A DNA stretch of 64,000 bases from Nocardioides albertanoniae. Its GTDB lineage: Bacteria; Actinomycetota; Actinomycetes; Propionibacteriales; Nocardioidaceae. The DNA lies in contig NZ_VFOV01000001.1 in NCBI RefSeq assembly GCF_006716315.1, positions 2,496,501-2,560,500 of the forward strand, given 5' to 3'. The notes beneath the pieces were generated by a model. That model was given only the letters and a program-made list of their open reading frames with translations. It was not told the origin of the DNA and did not search any database. Each line of letters starts with the position of its first letter. Position 1 is the stretch's first letter. The translations under genes and the position numbers were made by a program. This document shows, piece by piece, positions 1 to 9,256 of this stretch.

Positions 1-22
1 GGAACCTGAGACGAGGCCTTAG
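1..22 (+). CDS. possible C-terminal tail of an upstream gene (partial)
   Basis: Reading from base 2 gives six sense codons ending in TAG at 20-22, directly before the next ATG. This may be the end of a gene that lies outside the window. Six codons cannot identify it, and chance is a fair alternative. Confidence 0.25.
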
Positions 23-739
23 ATGTCCACCCACTACGGGCGCCCGCGCCGCATGCAGACGCCGGCAGGCTTCGTCCACGACGAGATGACCAACGCCGAC
101 ATCGAGGCACGCGAGGCCGCCCTGGTTCCGCTGACCGACTCGGTGCGCCGGCTCATCGACGCGCTCGTGCGCACGCAGGTCGCGGAGCCGGAGCTCGACG
201 GCGTACGCCACCGGGTCGACGCGCTCACCGACGAGCTTCTCGCCGATGCCCTCCCGGGCCCGCACGGGGTGCGGTTCGGCATCGAGGGCGGCTACCGCAA
301 CTACGGCAACCCGGTGGTCGGGAGGGGCAACGCGATCGCCCCGCCGATCGACTTCCAGCGCGAGGGTGAAGCGGTCTGGGCCGACTTCGAGCTCGGGCCG
401 GCCTACGAGGGCCCTCCGGGACTGGTCCACGGGGGAGTCTCCGCGATGGTCCTCGACCAGATGCTCGGGGAGGCCGCCTCCGCGGGCGGCAAGCCGGGGA
501 TGACCGGCACCCTCAACGTCGTCTACCGGCACGGCACCCCGCTGGGCCCGCTGCGCGGCGAGGCGCGGATCGAGTCGACCGAAGGCGTGAAGTCTGTCGT
601 ACGCGGTCGCCTGCTGACCCGGCCGACCGACGGCTCCGAGCCGGTGCTGTGCGTCGAGGCCGAGGGCATCTTCATCCTGCCTCGCTGGGCGCGCGACGAG
701 CCTGACGGCGCCGATCGGGAGCACGTCGGCGACGCCTGA
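23..739 (+). CDS. PaaI-like hotdog-fold thioesterase
   Basis: The 238-residue protein has a hotdog thioesterase domain in its C-terminal half, with the family signature GLVHGGVSAMVLDQMLGEAA near residue 135; the HGG turn precedes the long central helix. The N-terminal ~75 residues are a charged helical extension. Family members hydrolyse acyl-CoA thioesters. It sits directly upstream of a KstR-controlled acyl-CoA synthetase, so a role in acyl- or steroid-CoA recycling is plausible but inferred. The start ATG follows a TAG at 20-22. Its substrate cannot be read from sequence. Confidence 0.75.
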   Translation: MSTHYGRPRRMQTPAGFVHDEMTNADIEAREAALVPLTDSVRRLIDALVRTQVAEPELDGVRHRVDALTDELLADALPGPHGVRFGIEGGYRNYGNPVVGRGNAIAPPIDFQREGEAVWADFELGPAYEGPPGLVHGGVSAMVLDQMLGEAASAGGKPGMTGTLNVVYRHGTPLGPLRGEARIESTEGVKSVVRGRLLTRPTDGSEPVLCVEAEGIFILPRWARDEPDGADREHVGDA

Positions 740-776
740 GGCGGTGCTGCGCCGTGCCCGACCCAGCCACAACCTC

Positions 777-790
777 TAGAACACGTTCTA
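777..790. promoter_or_regulatory. KstR-type operator upstream of fadD
   Basis: TAGAACACGTTCTA matches the mycobacterial/rhodococcal KstR consensus TnnAACnnGTTnnA at every fixed position, and the flanking C and G extend the arms to 7 bp each. It lies 21 nt before the fadD start. A TAGGGT hexamer at 800-805, 6 nt before the ATG, is the likely -10 of a leaderless transcript, so here the operator sits just upstream of the -10. Confidence 0.85.
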
Positions 791-811
791 GTTCCGCGGT
801 AGGGTGCGGTC

Positions 812-2386
812 ATGGAATCACGCCGTATCGGTCCCCACAACGGTCATCTGATGGTCTCGGCGCTGGCGCGCCACAAGCACCGTCCGATCATCCATCTCGG
901 AGAGGTCACGCTGACCGGGGGAGAGGTGGCGGCTCGGATCAGCCAGTACGTGCAGGCGTTCGAGGCGCTCGGTGTCGGCACCGGCACGGCGTCGGCGCTG
1001 CTCGCGCTCAACCGGCCCGAGGTGCTCTTCATCCTCGGCGCCGGGCAGACCCAGGGCTTCCAGCGCACGGCGCTGCACCCGCTGGGCAGCGCCGAGGACC
1101 AGGCGTACGTCATCAACGACGCGGGCATCACCGGCATCATCATCGACCCCCACTTCGCCGACCGCGCCGTCGAGCTCCTCGAGCTGTGCCCGGGCCTGAA
1201 GCAGGTGCTCACCATCGGTCCGGTGCCAGCGCAGCTCGCCGACGTCGGTGTCGACCTGGTCGCCGCCGCGGCGACATACCCGGTCGAGCCCCTCGAGGCG
1301 CGGCTGCTCCCGCCCGACCATGTCACCTCGATCACCTACACAGGCGGCACGACCGGCAAGCCCAAGGGTGTGATCGGCCAGGCCGGCTCGTTCGCGACCA
1401 TGACCCAGGTGCAGCTCTCGGAGTGGGAGTGGCCCGAGGACCCGCGGTTCCTGATGTGCACCCCGCTCTCGCACGCCGGCGCCGCCTTCTTCGTACCCGT
1501 CGTGATCAAGGGCGGCACCCTCTTCGTGCTTCCGAAGTTCGACCCTGCAGCCGTCTTGGAGACCATCGAGCGCGAGCGGATCTCCTCGCTGATGGTGGTG
1601 CCCTCGATGCTCTACGCGCTGCTGGACCACCCCGACTCCCGCACCCGCGACCTCTCCTCGCTGGAGACGGTCTACTACGGAGCCTCCTCGATCAACCCGG
1701 TGCGCCTGGCCGAGGCGATCGAACGGTTCGGGCCGATCTTCGCGCAGTACTACGGCCAGTCGGAGGCGCCGATGGCGATCACCTACTTCGCCAAGGGCGA
1801 CCACGTGAACCCCGACGGCACCCCGGCCACCCACCGACTCACCTCCTGCGGCCGCCCGGCCGCCCTGGTGCGTACGGCACTGCTCGACGCCGACGGCGCC
1901 CCGGTGACCCCCGGCGAGCCCGGCGAGATCTGCGTGGCCGGGCCGCTGGTCTCCGGTGGCTACTGGCAGAAGCCGGAGGAGACCGCCGAGACCTTCACGG
2001 ACGGTTGGATGCACACCGGCGACGTCGCCCGCGAGGACGAGGACGGCTTCTGGTACATCGTCGACCGCACCAAGGACATGATCGTCACCGGCGGCTTCAA
2101 CGTCTTCCCGCGCGAGGTCGAGGACGTCGTCGCGACCCATCCCGCGATCGCCCAGGTCGCCGTCATCGGCACCCCGCACGAGAAGTTCGGCGAGGCCGTC
2201 ACCGCCGTCGTCGTGCCGCGCCCCGACGCAGCCCTCTCCGACGAGGTCGTCGCCGAGATCCAGGCCCTGGTCAAGGAGAAGAAGGGCTCCGTGCACACAC
2301 CGAAGCAGGTCGTCGAGGTCGACGCGATCCCGATGACGGCCCTCGGCAAGCCTGACAAGAAGGCCCTGCGCGCCCGCTTCGCCTGA
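812..2386 (+). CDS. fatty/steroid acyl-CoA synthetase (FadD family)
   Basis: A 524-residue AMP-forming acyl-CoA ligase. The P-loop-like motif TYTGGTTGKPKG is near residue 175, the adenylation motif YYGQSEAP near 310, the TGD motif in WMHTGDVA near 395, and the C-terminal catalytic Lys in ALGKPDKK near 513. It should convert a carboxylic acid plus ATP and CoA into acyl-CoA. The KstR operator upstream places it in the steroid regulon, but I cannot tell whether the substrate is a side-chain acid, a ring fragment or a fatty acid. There is no Shine-Dalgarno; a TAGGGT hexamer 6 nt upstream suggests leaderless translation. Confidence 0.85.
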   Translation: MESRRIGPHNGHLMVSALARHKHRPIIHLGEVTLTGGEVAARISQYVQAFEALGVGTGTASALLALNRPEVLFILGAGQTQGFQRTALHPLGSAEDQAYVINDAGITGIIIDPHFADRAVELLELCPGLKQVLTIGPVPAQLADVGVDLVAAAATYPVEPLEARLLPPDHVTSITYTGGTTGKPKGVIGQAGSFATMTQVQLSEWEWPEDPRFLMCTPLSHAGAAFFVPVVIKGGTLFVLPKFDPAAVLETIERERISSLMVVPSMLYALLDHPDSRTRDLSSLETVYYGASSINPVRLAEAIERFGPIFAQYYGQSEAPMAITYFAKGDHVNPDGTPATHRLTSCGRPAALVRTALLDADGAPVTPGEPGEICVAGPLVSGGYWQKPEETAETFTDGWMHTGDVAREDEDGFWYIVDRTKDMIVTGGFNVFPREVEDVVATHPAIAQVAVIGTPHEKFGEAVTAVVVPRPDAALSDEVVAEIQALVKEKKGSVHTPKQVVEVDAIPMTALGKPDKKALRARFA

Positions 2387-2442
2387 ACGGGGAGCCACAA
2401 ACTCGGTGGGATGCCGACCGGTCCTGATGCAAGGATCCGGTC

Positions 2443-3093
2443 ATGGATCAACCCGAGCGGATCGACCTGGCGGCGTGGCCCCGCCGAGAGCATTTCGAGC
2501 ACTACCGCAGCCGGGTGCCGTGCTCGTATGCGATCACGGTCGACCTCGACGTCACCGACCTCCGTGCCGCGTCGAGAGGGACCGGAGCCAAGACGTACGC
2601 CGCCCAGGTCTGGGCGCTGGCGACCGTGGTGAACCGCCACGAGGAATTCCGGATGACGCTCGTCGACGGCGCGCCGGCGACCTGGCCGTTGCTCCACCCG
2701 GCGTACACCGTCTTCAACCCCGACCGGGAGACCTTCGCCTGCGTCTCGACGCCCTACGACGCTGACTTCGGCGCGTTCAGCGCCCGGATGAGCGAGGACC
2801 TGGCCGAACATCGTCACGCCACCGAGCTCTTCCCGCAGGCCGATCTACCGGCCAACCACTTCGACGTCTCCAGCCTGCCGTGGACCTCGTTCTCGTCCTT
2901 CGCGCTGAACATCAAGGACGGCTGGGATCACCTGGCCCCGATCTTCACTCTCGGGAAGTATGAGGAGCGCGGCGAGGAGACACACCTTCCGCTCGCCGTC
3001 CAGATCCACCACGCCGCCGCCGATGGCTTCCATACGGCCCGTCTCGTCGACGACCTCCGCACACTGCTTGCGGACCCGAGCTGGCTCGTCTGA
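2443..3093 (+). CDS. cat: type A chloramphenicol acetyltransferase-like protein
   Basis: The 216 residues match the length and layout of type A CAT, the trimeric enzyme that O-acetylates chloramphenicol with acetyl-CoA. The catalytic motif appears as HHAAADGFH (family HHxxxDGxH) near residue 190, and the substrate-side stretch SSLPWTSFSSF is near 145. The N-terminal motif RREHFEHY is also typical. Chromosomal CAT homologues are common in actinobacteria and do not always confer resistance. It is not preceded by a KstR box and ends at a strong bidirectional hairpin, so it looks like an independent gene inside the steroid region. Confidence 0.85.
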   Translation: MDQPERIDLAAWPRREHFEHYRSRVPCSYAITVDLDVTDLRAASRGTGAKTYAAQVWALATVVNRHEEFRMTLVDGAPATWPLLHPAYTVFNPDRETFACVSTPYDADFGAFSARMSEDLAEHRHATELFPQADLPANHFDVSSLPWTSFSSFALNIKDGWDHLAPIFTLGKYEERGEETHLPLAVQIHHAAADGFHTARLVDDLRTLLADPSWLV

Positions 3094-3102
3094 AGCCGAG
3101 AA

Positions 3103-3157
3103 GTCACTCCTGCAGGTCGAGAAGTCACGCCGTGACTTCTCGACCTGCAGGAGTGAC
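3103..3157. terminator. perfect 27-bp inverted repeat, bidirectional terminator or REP-like element
   Basis: Positions 3103-3129 and 3131-3157 are exact reverse complements around a single C. The element lies between the converging ends of the CAT gene and echA19. There is no obvious T-tract. The arm contains the submotif GAGAAGTCAC, which also occurs just outside it as a near-direct repeat at 3098-3107, suggesting a mobile REP-like origin. Confidence 0.75.
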
Positions 3158-3168
3158 GCTTCGACGGG

Positions 3169-3978
3169 CTACTTGCCCTTGAACTCGGGCTTGCGCTTCT
3201 CCAGGAAGGCCTTCGGGCCCTCCTTGGCGTCCTCGGAGGCGAAGACGGCGGCGCCGACCTTGGCGTCCTCGGCCCAGGCCTCCTCCTCGTGCTTGCCCTC
3301 GGAGTCGCGCATGGTGCGCAGGATCGCCTGCACGGCGAGCGGGCCGTTGGCGGCGATCATGTCGGCGAGCTCGTGGGCCTTCGCGATCGCGGTGCCGTCG
3401 GGGACGACGTGGCCGATGAGGCCGAGCTCCTTGGCCTCGGGCGCCTTCAAGGTACGTCCGGTCAGCAGCAGCTCGGCGGCGACGGTGTAGGGGATCTGGC
3501 GGGGGAGCCGGACCGCGGAGCCGCCCATCGGGTAGAGCGACCAGCGGGCCTCGGCGACGCCGAACTTCGCCGACTCGCCGGCGACGCGGATGTCGGTGCC
3601 CTGCAGGATCTCGGTGCCGCCGGCGATGGCGGGGCCCTCGACCGCGGCGATCAGTGGCTTCGTGAGCCGGAAGCCCTTGAGCAGGCCCTTGATCACCGAG
3701 GGGTCGAAACCCTCCTCGAACGACTCCGAGGGCGGCTTCTCATCGGCCTTCTGGAGGTCCATGCCGGCGCAGAAGTAGCCGCCGGCGCCGGTCAGGATGC
3801 ACACCCTGATCTCGGGGTCGGAGTTCACCCGGTCCCAGGCTTCCTCCATGATCCGCATCATCTCCGAGGAGAGGGCGTTGCGTCGTTCGGGGCGGTTCAA
3901 GGTCACGACGAGCTTGTGGCCGTCCTGCTCGACGATCGCGTGCGGCTGCTCCGGGGTGGAAGATTCGGTGATCGGCAT
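3169..3978 (-). CDS. echA19: enoyl-CoA hydratase EchA19, steroid side-chain beta-oxidation
   Basis: A 269-residue crotonase-fold enzyme that hydrates 2-enoyl-CoA thioesters. From memory it closely matches M. tuberculosis EchA19 (Rv3516), sharing [52 protein letters not shown] and [13 protein letters not shown]. As in mycobacteria it is divergent from fadD19. The reading frame stays open far upstream on this strand, but the true start is the ATG at 3978, where homology begins. A TAGGGT hexamer at 3987-3992, 8 nt upstream, and no Shine-Dalgarno suggest a leaderless transcript. The KstR operator at 4002 would cover its -35 region. Confidence 0.9.
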   Translation of the reverse strand: MPITESSTPEQPHAIVEQDGHKLVVTLNRPERRNALSSEMMRIMEEAWDRVNSDPEIRVCILTGAGGYFCAGMDLQKADEKPPSESFEEGFDPSVIKGLLKGFRLTKPLIAAVEGPAIAGGTEILQGTDIRVAGESAKFGVAEARWSLYPMGGSAVRLPRQIPYTVAAELLLTGRTLKAPEAKELGLIGHVVPDGTAIAKAHELADMIAANGPLAVQAILRTMRDSEGKHEEEAWAEDAKVGAAVFASEDAKEGPKAFLEKRKPEFKGK

Positions 3979-4001
3979 GGCACCAGACCCTAGCGAAAAA
4001 C

Positions 4002-4015
4002 TGAAACGTGTTCTA
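4002..4015. promoter_or_regulatory. KstR-type operator between echA19 and fadD19
   Basis: TGAAACGTGTTCTA fits TnnAACnnGTTnnA. It lies in the 48-bp divergent intergenic region. On the fadD19 side its last two bases begin the likely -10 hexamer TAGTCT (4014-4019), 7 nt before the ATG, so bound repressor would block RNA polymerase directly. Confidence 0.85.
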
Positions 4016-4026
4016 GTCTCGGCCGC

Positions 4027-5697
4027 ATGGCGCTGAACCTTGCTGACCTCTTCGAACACGCCGTCGACGCCGCGCCCGACAAGGTGTCGGTCCAAGTCGG
4101 CGACCGCACAGTGACGTACGCCGAGCTCGAGCGTGAGTCCAACCGGCTGGCCCACTATCTGGCCGGCCAGGGGATCGGGAAGGGCGATCACGTCGGGCTC
4201 TACTCGAAGAACTCCGTCGAGCACGTGATCGCCCTGCTGGCGATCCTCAAGATCCGGGCGGTGGCGATCAACGTCAACTTCCGCTACGTCGCCGGCGAGC
4301 TCGAGTATCTGTTCACCAACGCCGACCTCAAGGCACTCGTCCACGACCGCGTCTACGCACCGCTGGTCGCCGAGGTCGCTCCGAAGCTGGGCGGGCTGAA
4401 GACCTTCGTCGCCGTGCCGAACCCGCTCGAGCCCACCGACGCCTCCGACCTGACGCCGTTCGGCGGCATCACGCTCGAAGAAGCGCTCTCCGGGCAGTCG
4501 ACGGAGCGTGACTTCGGTGAGCGCAGCCCCGACGACATCCACGTCATCTACACCGGCGGCACCACGGGCTTCCCGAAGGGCGTGATGTGGCGTCACGAGG
4601 ACTTCTGGCGCGTGCTCGGCGGTGGCATCGACTTCATGACCGGCGAGCCGCTCGAAGAGTACGACCAGTCCAAGCAGGCCGCGGGTGACGGGCTCATCAC
4701 GCTGCCGCTGAGCCCGCTGATGCACGGTGGCGCCCAGGCCTCGCTCCTCATGCACCTCTTCGCCGGCCAGGTGACGATCCTCGAGCCGAAGTTCGACCCG
4801 GTGAAGACCTGGGAGATCGTCGACCGCGAGAAGGTCCAGATGATGTTCATGACCGGTGACGCGATGGCTGTGCCGCTCATCGACGCGTACGAAGCCGGTC
4901 CCGGAAATGGGCAGAGCTTCGACGGCCAGTCGCTGTTCGCGATCGCCTCCAGCGCCGCGATCTTCTCCAAGTCGGTCAAGGAGCGCTGGATGAAGGCCTT
5001 CCCCAACGCCGTCTTCACCGACTCGGTCGGATCGACCGAGACCGGGTTCCAGGGCACCGGCCTGCAGGACGCCTCCGCGCTCTCCACCGACGGCCCCGTG
5101 GTGACCGCCGGCAACCACACCGCGGTGATCGGCGACGACGGCCACCCCCTCGATCTCGCCACCGACGTCGGCAAGATCGGCCGCACGGCCCGCAAGGGCC
5201 ACGTGCCGGTCGGCTACTACAAGGACCCGGAGAAGTCGGCGAAGACCTTCGTCGAGATCGACGGCGAGCGCTACGCGATCCCGGGCGACTACGCGCGGAT
5301 CGAGACCGACAACCGGCTCACCCTGCTGGGCCGCGGCTCCAACTGCATCAACACCGGCGGCGAGAAGGTCTACCCCGAGGAGGTCGAGGCCGCGATCAAG
5401 GCGCACCCCGACGTCTACGACACCCTCGTCGTCGGGGTGCCCGACGAGCGCTACGGCCAGGCCGTCGCCGCCGTCATCGAGCCACGACCGGGCGCGACGA
5501 TCGAGGTCGAGGAGCTGCGTACGTTCCTGCGTGCTCACCTCTCGGGCTACAAGCTGCCGCGTGCGGTGACCATCGTCGACGAGGTGCCGCGCAACGCCAC
5601 CGGCAAGGCGCAGTATCCCAAGGCCAAGGAGATCGCCCTGGCCTCCCGACCCACACCTGAGACCGACACCGCCGGCTCGGAAGGAGCAAAGGCATGA
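4027..5697 (+). CDS. fadD19: steroid side-chain acyl-CoA ligase FadD19
   Basis: A 556-residue ATP-dependent CoA ligase very close to mycobacterial FadD19, which activates the C8 side chain (3-oxocholest-4-en-26-oate). Shared stretches include [20 protein letters not shown], the phosphate-binding [19 protein letters not shown] near residue 180, [14 protein letters not shown] near 337, and the [10 protein letters not shown] and NATGKAQY C-terminal motifs. Leaderless promoter geometry: TAGTCT at 4014-4019, 7 nt before the ATG, with no Shine-Dalgarno. The stop overlaps the next gene by ATGA, so the two are translationally coupled. Confidence 0.92.
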   Translation: MALNLADLFEHAVDAAPDKVSVQVGDRTVTYAELERESNRLAHYLAGQGIGKGDHVGLYSKNSVEHVIALLAILKIRAVAINVNFRYVAGELEYLFTNADLKALVHDRVYAPLVAEVAPKLGGLKTFVAVPNPLEPTDASDLTPFGGITLEEALSGQSTERDFGERSPDDIHVIYTGGTTGFPKGVMWRHEDFWRVLGGGIDFMTGEPLEEYDQSKQAAGDGLITLPLSPLMHGGAQASLLMHLFAGQVTILEPKFDPVKTWEIVDREKVQMMFMTGDAMAVPLIDAYEAGPGNGQSFDGQSLFAIASSAAIFSKSVKERWMKAFPNAVFTDSVGSTETGFQGTGLQDASALSTDGPVVTAGNHTAVIGDDGHPLDLATDVGKIGRTARKGHVPVGYYKDPEKSAKTFVEIDGERYAIPGDYARIETDNRLTLLGRGSNCINTGGEKVYPEEVEAAIKAHPDVYDTLVVGVPDERYGQAVAAVIEPRPGATIEVEELRTFLRAHLSGYKLPRAVTIVDEVPRNATGKAQYPKAKEIALASRPTPETDTAGSEGAKA

Positions 5698-6803
5698 TCC
5701 GTACGCCGCTGTGCGAGGCCTTCGGGATCGACTACCCGATCTTCGCCTTCACCCCCTCGGAGCATGTGGCCGCCGAGGTCTCCAAGGCCGGCGGGCTCGG
5801 TGTGCTGGGCTGTGTGCGCTTCAACGACGCCGAAGAGCTCGACCGCACCCTGACCTGGATGGACGAGAACACCGACGGCAAGCCGTACGGCGTCGACGTG
5901 GTCATGCCGATGAAGGTGCCGACCGAGGGCACCTCCACCGACCTCTCGTCCTACATCCCCGAGGAGCACAAGGACTGGGTCGACAAGACGCTGCTCTCGC
6001 TCGGGGTGCCTCCGCTGCCCGACGGCGAGGGTCGTGAGGGTGTGCTCGGCTGGCTCCACTCGACCGCGCGCTCCCACGTCGACGTCGCGCTGCAGCACCG
6101 CCCGGTGCTCATCGCCAACGCGCTCGGCACCCCGCCCAACGACGTGATCGAGAAGGCCCACGAGCACGGCATCAAGGTGGCCGCGCTCGCCGGCGCACCC
6201 AAGCACGCCGTCTCCCACGTCTCCAACGGCGTCGACATCATCGTCGCCCAGGGCTACGAGGCGGGCGGTCACACCGGTGAGATCGCCTCGATGGTGCTCC
6301 AGCCCGACATCGTCGACGCCGTCGGCCCCGACGTGCCCGTGCTGGGCGCCGGCGGGATCGGCTCGGGTCGCCAGATCGCCGCCTCGCTGGCGCTGGGTGC
6401 CCAGGGTGTGTGGACCGGGTCGATCTGGCTCGGCACGAGCGAATATCGCAACCTCAACTCCCACGCCGGCTGGGAGCCGGCCTTCACCCGGGCCACCTCG
6501 GCCGACACCCGCCGGATGCGGATCTACACCGGAAAGCCCGCCCGGTTGCTCAAGTCGAGGTGGACCGATGCCTGGGAGGCCGACGGCTCGCCGGCGCCGT
6601 TGCCGATGCCGCTGCAGAACCTGCTGGTCTCCGACGCGCACAACCGCATCAACGCGGCCGGTGACCCTGATGTCGTCGCGATGCCGGTGGGCCAGATCGT
6701 GGGCCGGATGAACGAGGTGCGTCCCGTCGCCGAGGTGATGGGCGACCTGATCGCGGAGTTCGAGGCCACCGTCAAGCGCCTGGACGCGATCTCCGAGGGG
6801 TAG
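5694..6803 (+). CDS. nitronate monooxygenase-family FMN protein
   Basis: A 369-residue TIM-barrel flavoprotein of the nitronate monooxygenase/2-nitropropane dioxygenase family. FMN-phosphate motifs are visible: GADV-like [21 protein letters not shown] near residues 217-237, and EAGGHTGE near 187, which holds the family His. Members oxidise nitronates or act as enoyl reductases on CoA esters; IpdC of ring C/D degradation is a distant relative. Coupling to fadD19 by a 4-bp ATGA overlap, with a GGAAGGAG ribosome site, implies a step acting on steroid CoA thioesters. The exact reaction is unknown. Confidence 0.8.
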   Translation: MIRTPLCEAFGIDYPIFAFTPSEHVAAEVSKAGGLGVLGCVRFNDAEELDRTLTWMDENTDGKPYGVDVVMPMKVPTEGTSTDLSSYIPEEHKDWVDKTLLSLGVPPLPDGEGREGVLGWLHSTARSHVDVALQHRPVLIANALGTPPNDVIEKAHEHGIKVAALAGAPKHAVSHVSNGVDIIVAQGYEAGGHTGEIASMVLQPDIVDAVGPDVPVLGAGGIGSGRQIAASLALGAQGVWTGSIWLGTSEYRNLNSHAGWEPAFTRATSADTRRMRIYTGKPARLLKSRWTDAWEADGSPAPLPMPLQNLLVSDAHNRINAAGDPDVVAMPVGQIVGRMNEVRPVAEVMGDLIAEFEATVKRLDAISEG

Positions 6804-6817
6804 ACCGCAGGATCCAG

Positions 6818-6853
6818 GAGGGCGCCGGCTCGGTCACCCGAGCCGGCGCCCTC
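6818..6853. terminator. hairpin terminator after the fadD19 operon
   Basis: A 16-bp GC-rich perfect stem (6818-6833 pairing with 6838-6853) with a 4-nt loop follows the flavoprotein stop at 6803. It has no long T-tract, as is usual for high-GC actinobacterial terminators. Confidence 0.7.
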
Positions 6854-6888
6854 GTTCGTGCCCGCCGCCGCGCGCGCCTTATCCGGGC

Positions 6889-6951
6889 GCGCTATCGCAC
6901 ACCTGGGTCGTCCGGCCCGCTATCGCACCCACACCCCGCCACGAGCAGGGG
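6889..6951. repeat. copy A of a ~63-bp intergenic repeat
   Basis: This stretch aligns with 10707-10770. Both contain GCTATCGCACA, then CTG.GTCGT, a second variant of the GCTATCGCAC block, then CACACCCCGCCACGAG and a run of G. In this copy GCTATCGCAC recurs exactly at 6891-6900 and 6919-6928. Both copies lie in intergenic DNA beside a hairpin. Confidence 0.65.
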
Positions 6952-6971
6952 AGTCCTGACAGGATGGTCGC

Positions 6972-7793
6972 GTGACGATCTCGAGCTACGTACGTGACGG
7001 ACTCACCTTCGACGTGATCGACTCCGGCCCCGCCGACGGCGACCCGGTCGTGCTGCTGCACGGTTTCCCCGAGCGGGCGACCTGCTGGCGCGAGGTCTCG
7101 CCGATCCTGCACGAGGCGGGCTTCCGCACCCTCGCCCCCGATCAGCGCGGCTACTCGCCGGGCGCTCGACCGCGTACTCGGCTGGGCTACGGTGCCCGCG
7201 ACCTGGTCGCCGACGTGGTGGCTCTCATCGACGAGATCGGTCGCCCGGTGCACCTGGCCGGTCATGACTGGGGGAGTGCGGTCGGTTGGGGAGTGGCGGC
7301 CGAGCGCCCCGACCTGGTGCGCTCCTGGACCGCGATGTCGGTGCCGCACCCGGTGCCGTTCGCGCGCTCGATGAAGGGTCCGCAGCGACGCAGGTCGGCC
7401 TACATGGCGTTCTTCAACGTCCCGTTCGTGCCCGAGCTGGTCGCCGGCCGGAACGGCCGGATGGAGCGGATGATGCGGGGGAGCGGCTGGAAGGACGCCG
7501 ACGTCGAACGCTTCCGCGAGGAGATCGTCGACTACGGCGCGCTGCCCGGCGGCCTGGGCTGGTATCGCGCCCTCTTCCTCGCGCCGCGCGTCGGTCGGGT
7601 CTCGGTGCCGACGACCATGCTGTGGAGCGACCGCGACGTGGCGATCGGCCGCTCGGCGCTCGAGGGCAACGAAGACTCCGTGACGGGCCCGTACGAGCTC
7701 ATCGAGCTCACCGGTGTCAGCCACTGGATCCCGACCAAGGCCCCCGAGGCCGCCGCCTCGGCGATCCTCGGCACGATCGCCAAGGCTTCCTGA
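6972..7793 (+). CDS. alpha/beta hydrolase, epoxide-hydrolase-like
   Basis: The 273 residues form an alpha/beta hydrolase with the oxyanion motif LLHGFPE near residue 30, the nucleophile elbow GHDWGSAVGW (Asp nucleophile) near 97, a late acidic residue in LWSDRDVAIG near 218 and the catalytic His in GVSHWIP near 252. An Asp nucleophile with HGFP indicates an epoxide hydrolase or haloalkane-dehalogenase relative; epoxide hydrolase is more likely. It starts with GTG at 6972. It is a single gene between the flavoprotein terminator and a convergent gene, and its substrate is not inferable. Confidence 0.8.
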   Translation: MTISSYVRDGLTFDVIDSGPADGDPVVLLHGFPERATCWREVSPILHEAGFRTLAPDQRGYSPGARPRTRLGYGARDLVADVVALIDEIGRPVHLAGHDWGSAVGWGVAAERPDLVRSWTAMSVPHPVPFARSMKGPQRRRSAYMAFFNVPFVPELVAGRNGRMERMMRGSGWKDADVERFREEIVDYGALPGGLGWYRALFLAPRVGRVSVPTTMLWSDRDVAIGRSALEGNEDSVTGPYELIELTGVSHWIPTKAPEAAASAILGTIAKAS

Positions 7794-7796
7794 GGC

Positions 7797-8309
7797 TCAC
7801 TCGCTCGCGGCGAGGTTCGGCGAGGTGGTTCGCGGGGCGGTGTCGCGCGCGGTGATCGCGGCGGCGACCCCGCCGATCCCCGCACGGATCATGTCTCCGT
7901 ACGCACCCACCGGCAGCGCGGCGGCGCGCTCCTCGGCCCTGCCGATGTGCTCGGTCGCCTCCTCGAAGGCGCTCAGCCGGCGGAGGTCGTCGGCGATGTT
8001 GAGATGCAGGCTCGGGTAGAAACCCGCGACCTGCAGGCTCTCGTCGTGCTCGTGGGCGCGCTCGTCGGTGAGGGCGTCGGCGGCGTCGAGTGCGCGTACG
8101 TCCCAGATCAGTGACGTCGCCGGCGCGGCGTAGAGGTCGGCGAGATAGTGCGCCAACGTGCAGCGGTGGAACGGATCGCCCAGCACGCCGATGTCGGCCC
8201 AGATCGCGAGCAGCTCCTCCCGCGCTCTGATGACGTCGCCTTCGCGGCCGAGGGTCACAGCGGTGGTGATGGCATCCATCGTCGGGTCAGCGCTAGGCGT
8301 CGGGGTCAT
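7797..8309 (-). CDS. hypothetical helical (TPR-like) protein
   Basis: A 170-residue, Ala-rich, mostly helical protein with helix-turn-helix pairs such as TLAHYLADLYAAP and SLHLNIADDLRRLSAFEEATEHI, reminiscent of tetratricopeptide repeats. I recognise no catalytic motif. An in-frame ATG at 8369 would give 190 residues but would cross the divergent membrane gene's start, so I prefer 8309. Its stop lies 4 bp from the convergent hydrolase gene. Confidence 0.6.
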   Translation of the reverse strand: MTPTPSADPTMDAITTAVTLGREGDVIRAREELLAIWADIGVLGDPFHRCTLAHYLADLYAAPATSLIWDVRALDAADALTDERAHEHDESLQVAGFYPSLHLNIADDLRRLSAFEEATEHIGRAEERAAALPVGAYGDMIRAGIGGVAAAITARDTAPRTTSPNLAASE

Positions 8310-8351
8310 GACGCCGATCCTGAGCCTTCGAGCGGCCTGAAGGTCAAGGAG

Positions 8352-8840
8352 ATGAGTACGCAGGCTCATCCCATCGCGGCGCCTGGCCGTGAGACTCGTC
8401 GCATGCCCGTTCTCGACCGCCCGATCATCACGCGCTGGCGGGTCTCACGCCTGCGCTGGCTGCCGGCGGCGACGGTGCTCGCCTCCGTCGTGGCCCTCCT
8501 CGCGGTGGCGAACCTGGCGGCGAACTGGCTGGATGTCTATCTGGTCTTCTTCGGCGAGCAGCCGGAGATCGAGCCGTCGAACATCGCCTGCTACCGCATC
8601 TGGGGAGCGATCCTGGTCGTGGCTGTCCTGTGCGGTGCGGCCGCTCACGCCCTGAACCGACGTCGGCGCCTGCTCGGGATGATCTGGCAGGTCCTGCTGG
8701 TGCTGGGCAGTGCCGCCATCGCCCTGATCTGCTACATCCCCGGCGCGCTCGATCTACCGCGCGTGGAGCACGTCGAGGACGGCTACAGCGCTCCTTCGTG
8801 CTACTCGGGCGGTGACAACGACGAGTGCGTCGGCGGCTGA
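8352..8840 (+). CDS. small membrane protein of unknown function
   Basis: A 162-residue protein with three predicted transmembrane helices (about residues 36-66, 78-97 and 105-130) and a hydrophilic acidic tail containing two Cys residues. I do not recognise the family. AAGGAG sits immediately before the ATG at 8352, which is too close for an ideal ribosome site; ATG 8403 is an alternative start that would remove the 17-residue cytoplasmic leader. Confidence 0.55.
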   Translation: MSTQAHPIAAPGRETRRMPVLDRPIITRWRVSRLRWLPAATVLASVVALLAVANLAANWLDVYLVFFGEQPEIEPSNIACYRIWGAILVVAVLCGAAAHALNRRRRLLGMIWQVLLVLGSAAIALICYIPGALDLPRVEHVEDGYSAPSCYSGGDNDECVGG

Positions 8841-8871
8841 GCCGCGACGAGGGCGCTGTGGTCCGGGGTTG

Positions 8872-9240
8872 TCAGGCTCGGTCGTGGAGGGTGATCTGGT
8901 AGCCGTCGGGATCGGCGAAGGCGAACGTACGGCCGAAGGGGCCGTCGATCGGTGCCGAGACGATGGTGTGGCCGTCGGCGACCAGCTGGTCGTGGATCGC
9001 CTGCACGTCGGTTGCGTGGAGCCAGATCGCAGCACCGATGCCGGGCTGGGCCACGGCGGTCAGATCAGTGCCGGGAATGACCTCGCGGAGCGCGAAAGCG
9101 ATCGGCTTCGTCTCGAAGACGACGGCGTGCGGCGGCCCGGCGGGTGAGCGGACGAGGCCGAGATAGCGCTCGTAGAACGCCTGCGACGCGTCGAGGTCGC
9201 GAGCCTGCAGCGAGATGAAGTCGGGTCCGGTGACGGGCAT
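8872..9240 (-). CDS. VOC (glyoxalase/bleomycin-resistance) superfamily protein
   Basis: The 122 residues show the paired beta-alpha-beta-beta-beta modules of the VOC fold: FISLQARDLDASQAFYERYLGL at the N terminus and FAFADPDGYQITLHDRA at the C terminus. Family members are metal-dependent lyases, dioxygenases or drug-binding proteins. It is divergent from a MarR gene with two palindromic operators between them, so it is probably that regulator's target. AAGGAG is correctly spaced before the ATG. Confidence 0.85.
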   Translation of the reverse strand: MPVTGPDFISLQARDLDASQAFYERYLGLVRSPAGPPHAVVFETKPIAFALREVIPGTDLTAVAQPGIGAAIWLHATDVQAIHDQLVADGHTIVSAPIDGPFGRTFAFADPDGYQITLHDRA

Positions 9241-9256
9241 GATGATCTCCTTCGTT

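Noticed and set aside
3979..5538. Open frame extending echA19 to 789 codons on the minus strand
   Set aside because: Homology begins at ATG 3978; the extension is antisense to fadD19, has His/Arg/Val-rich shadow composition, and would erase the divergent promoter and KstR site.
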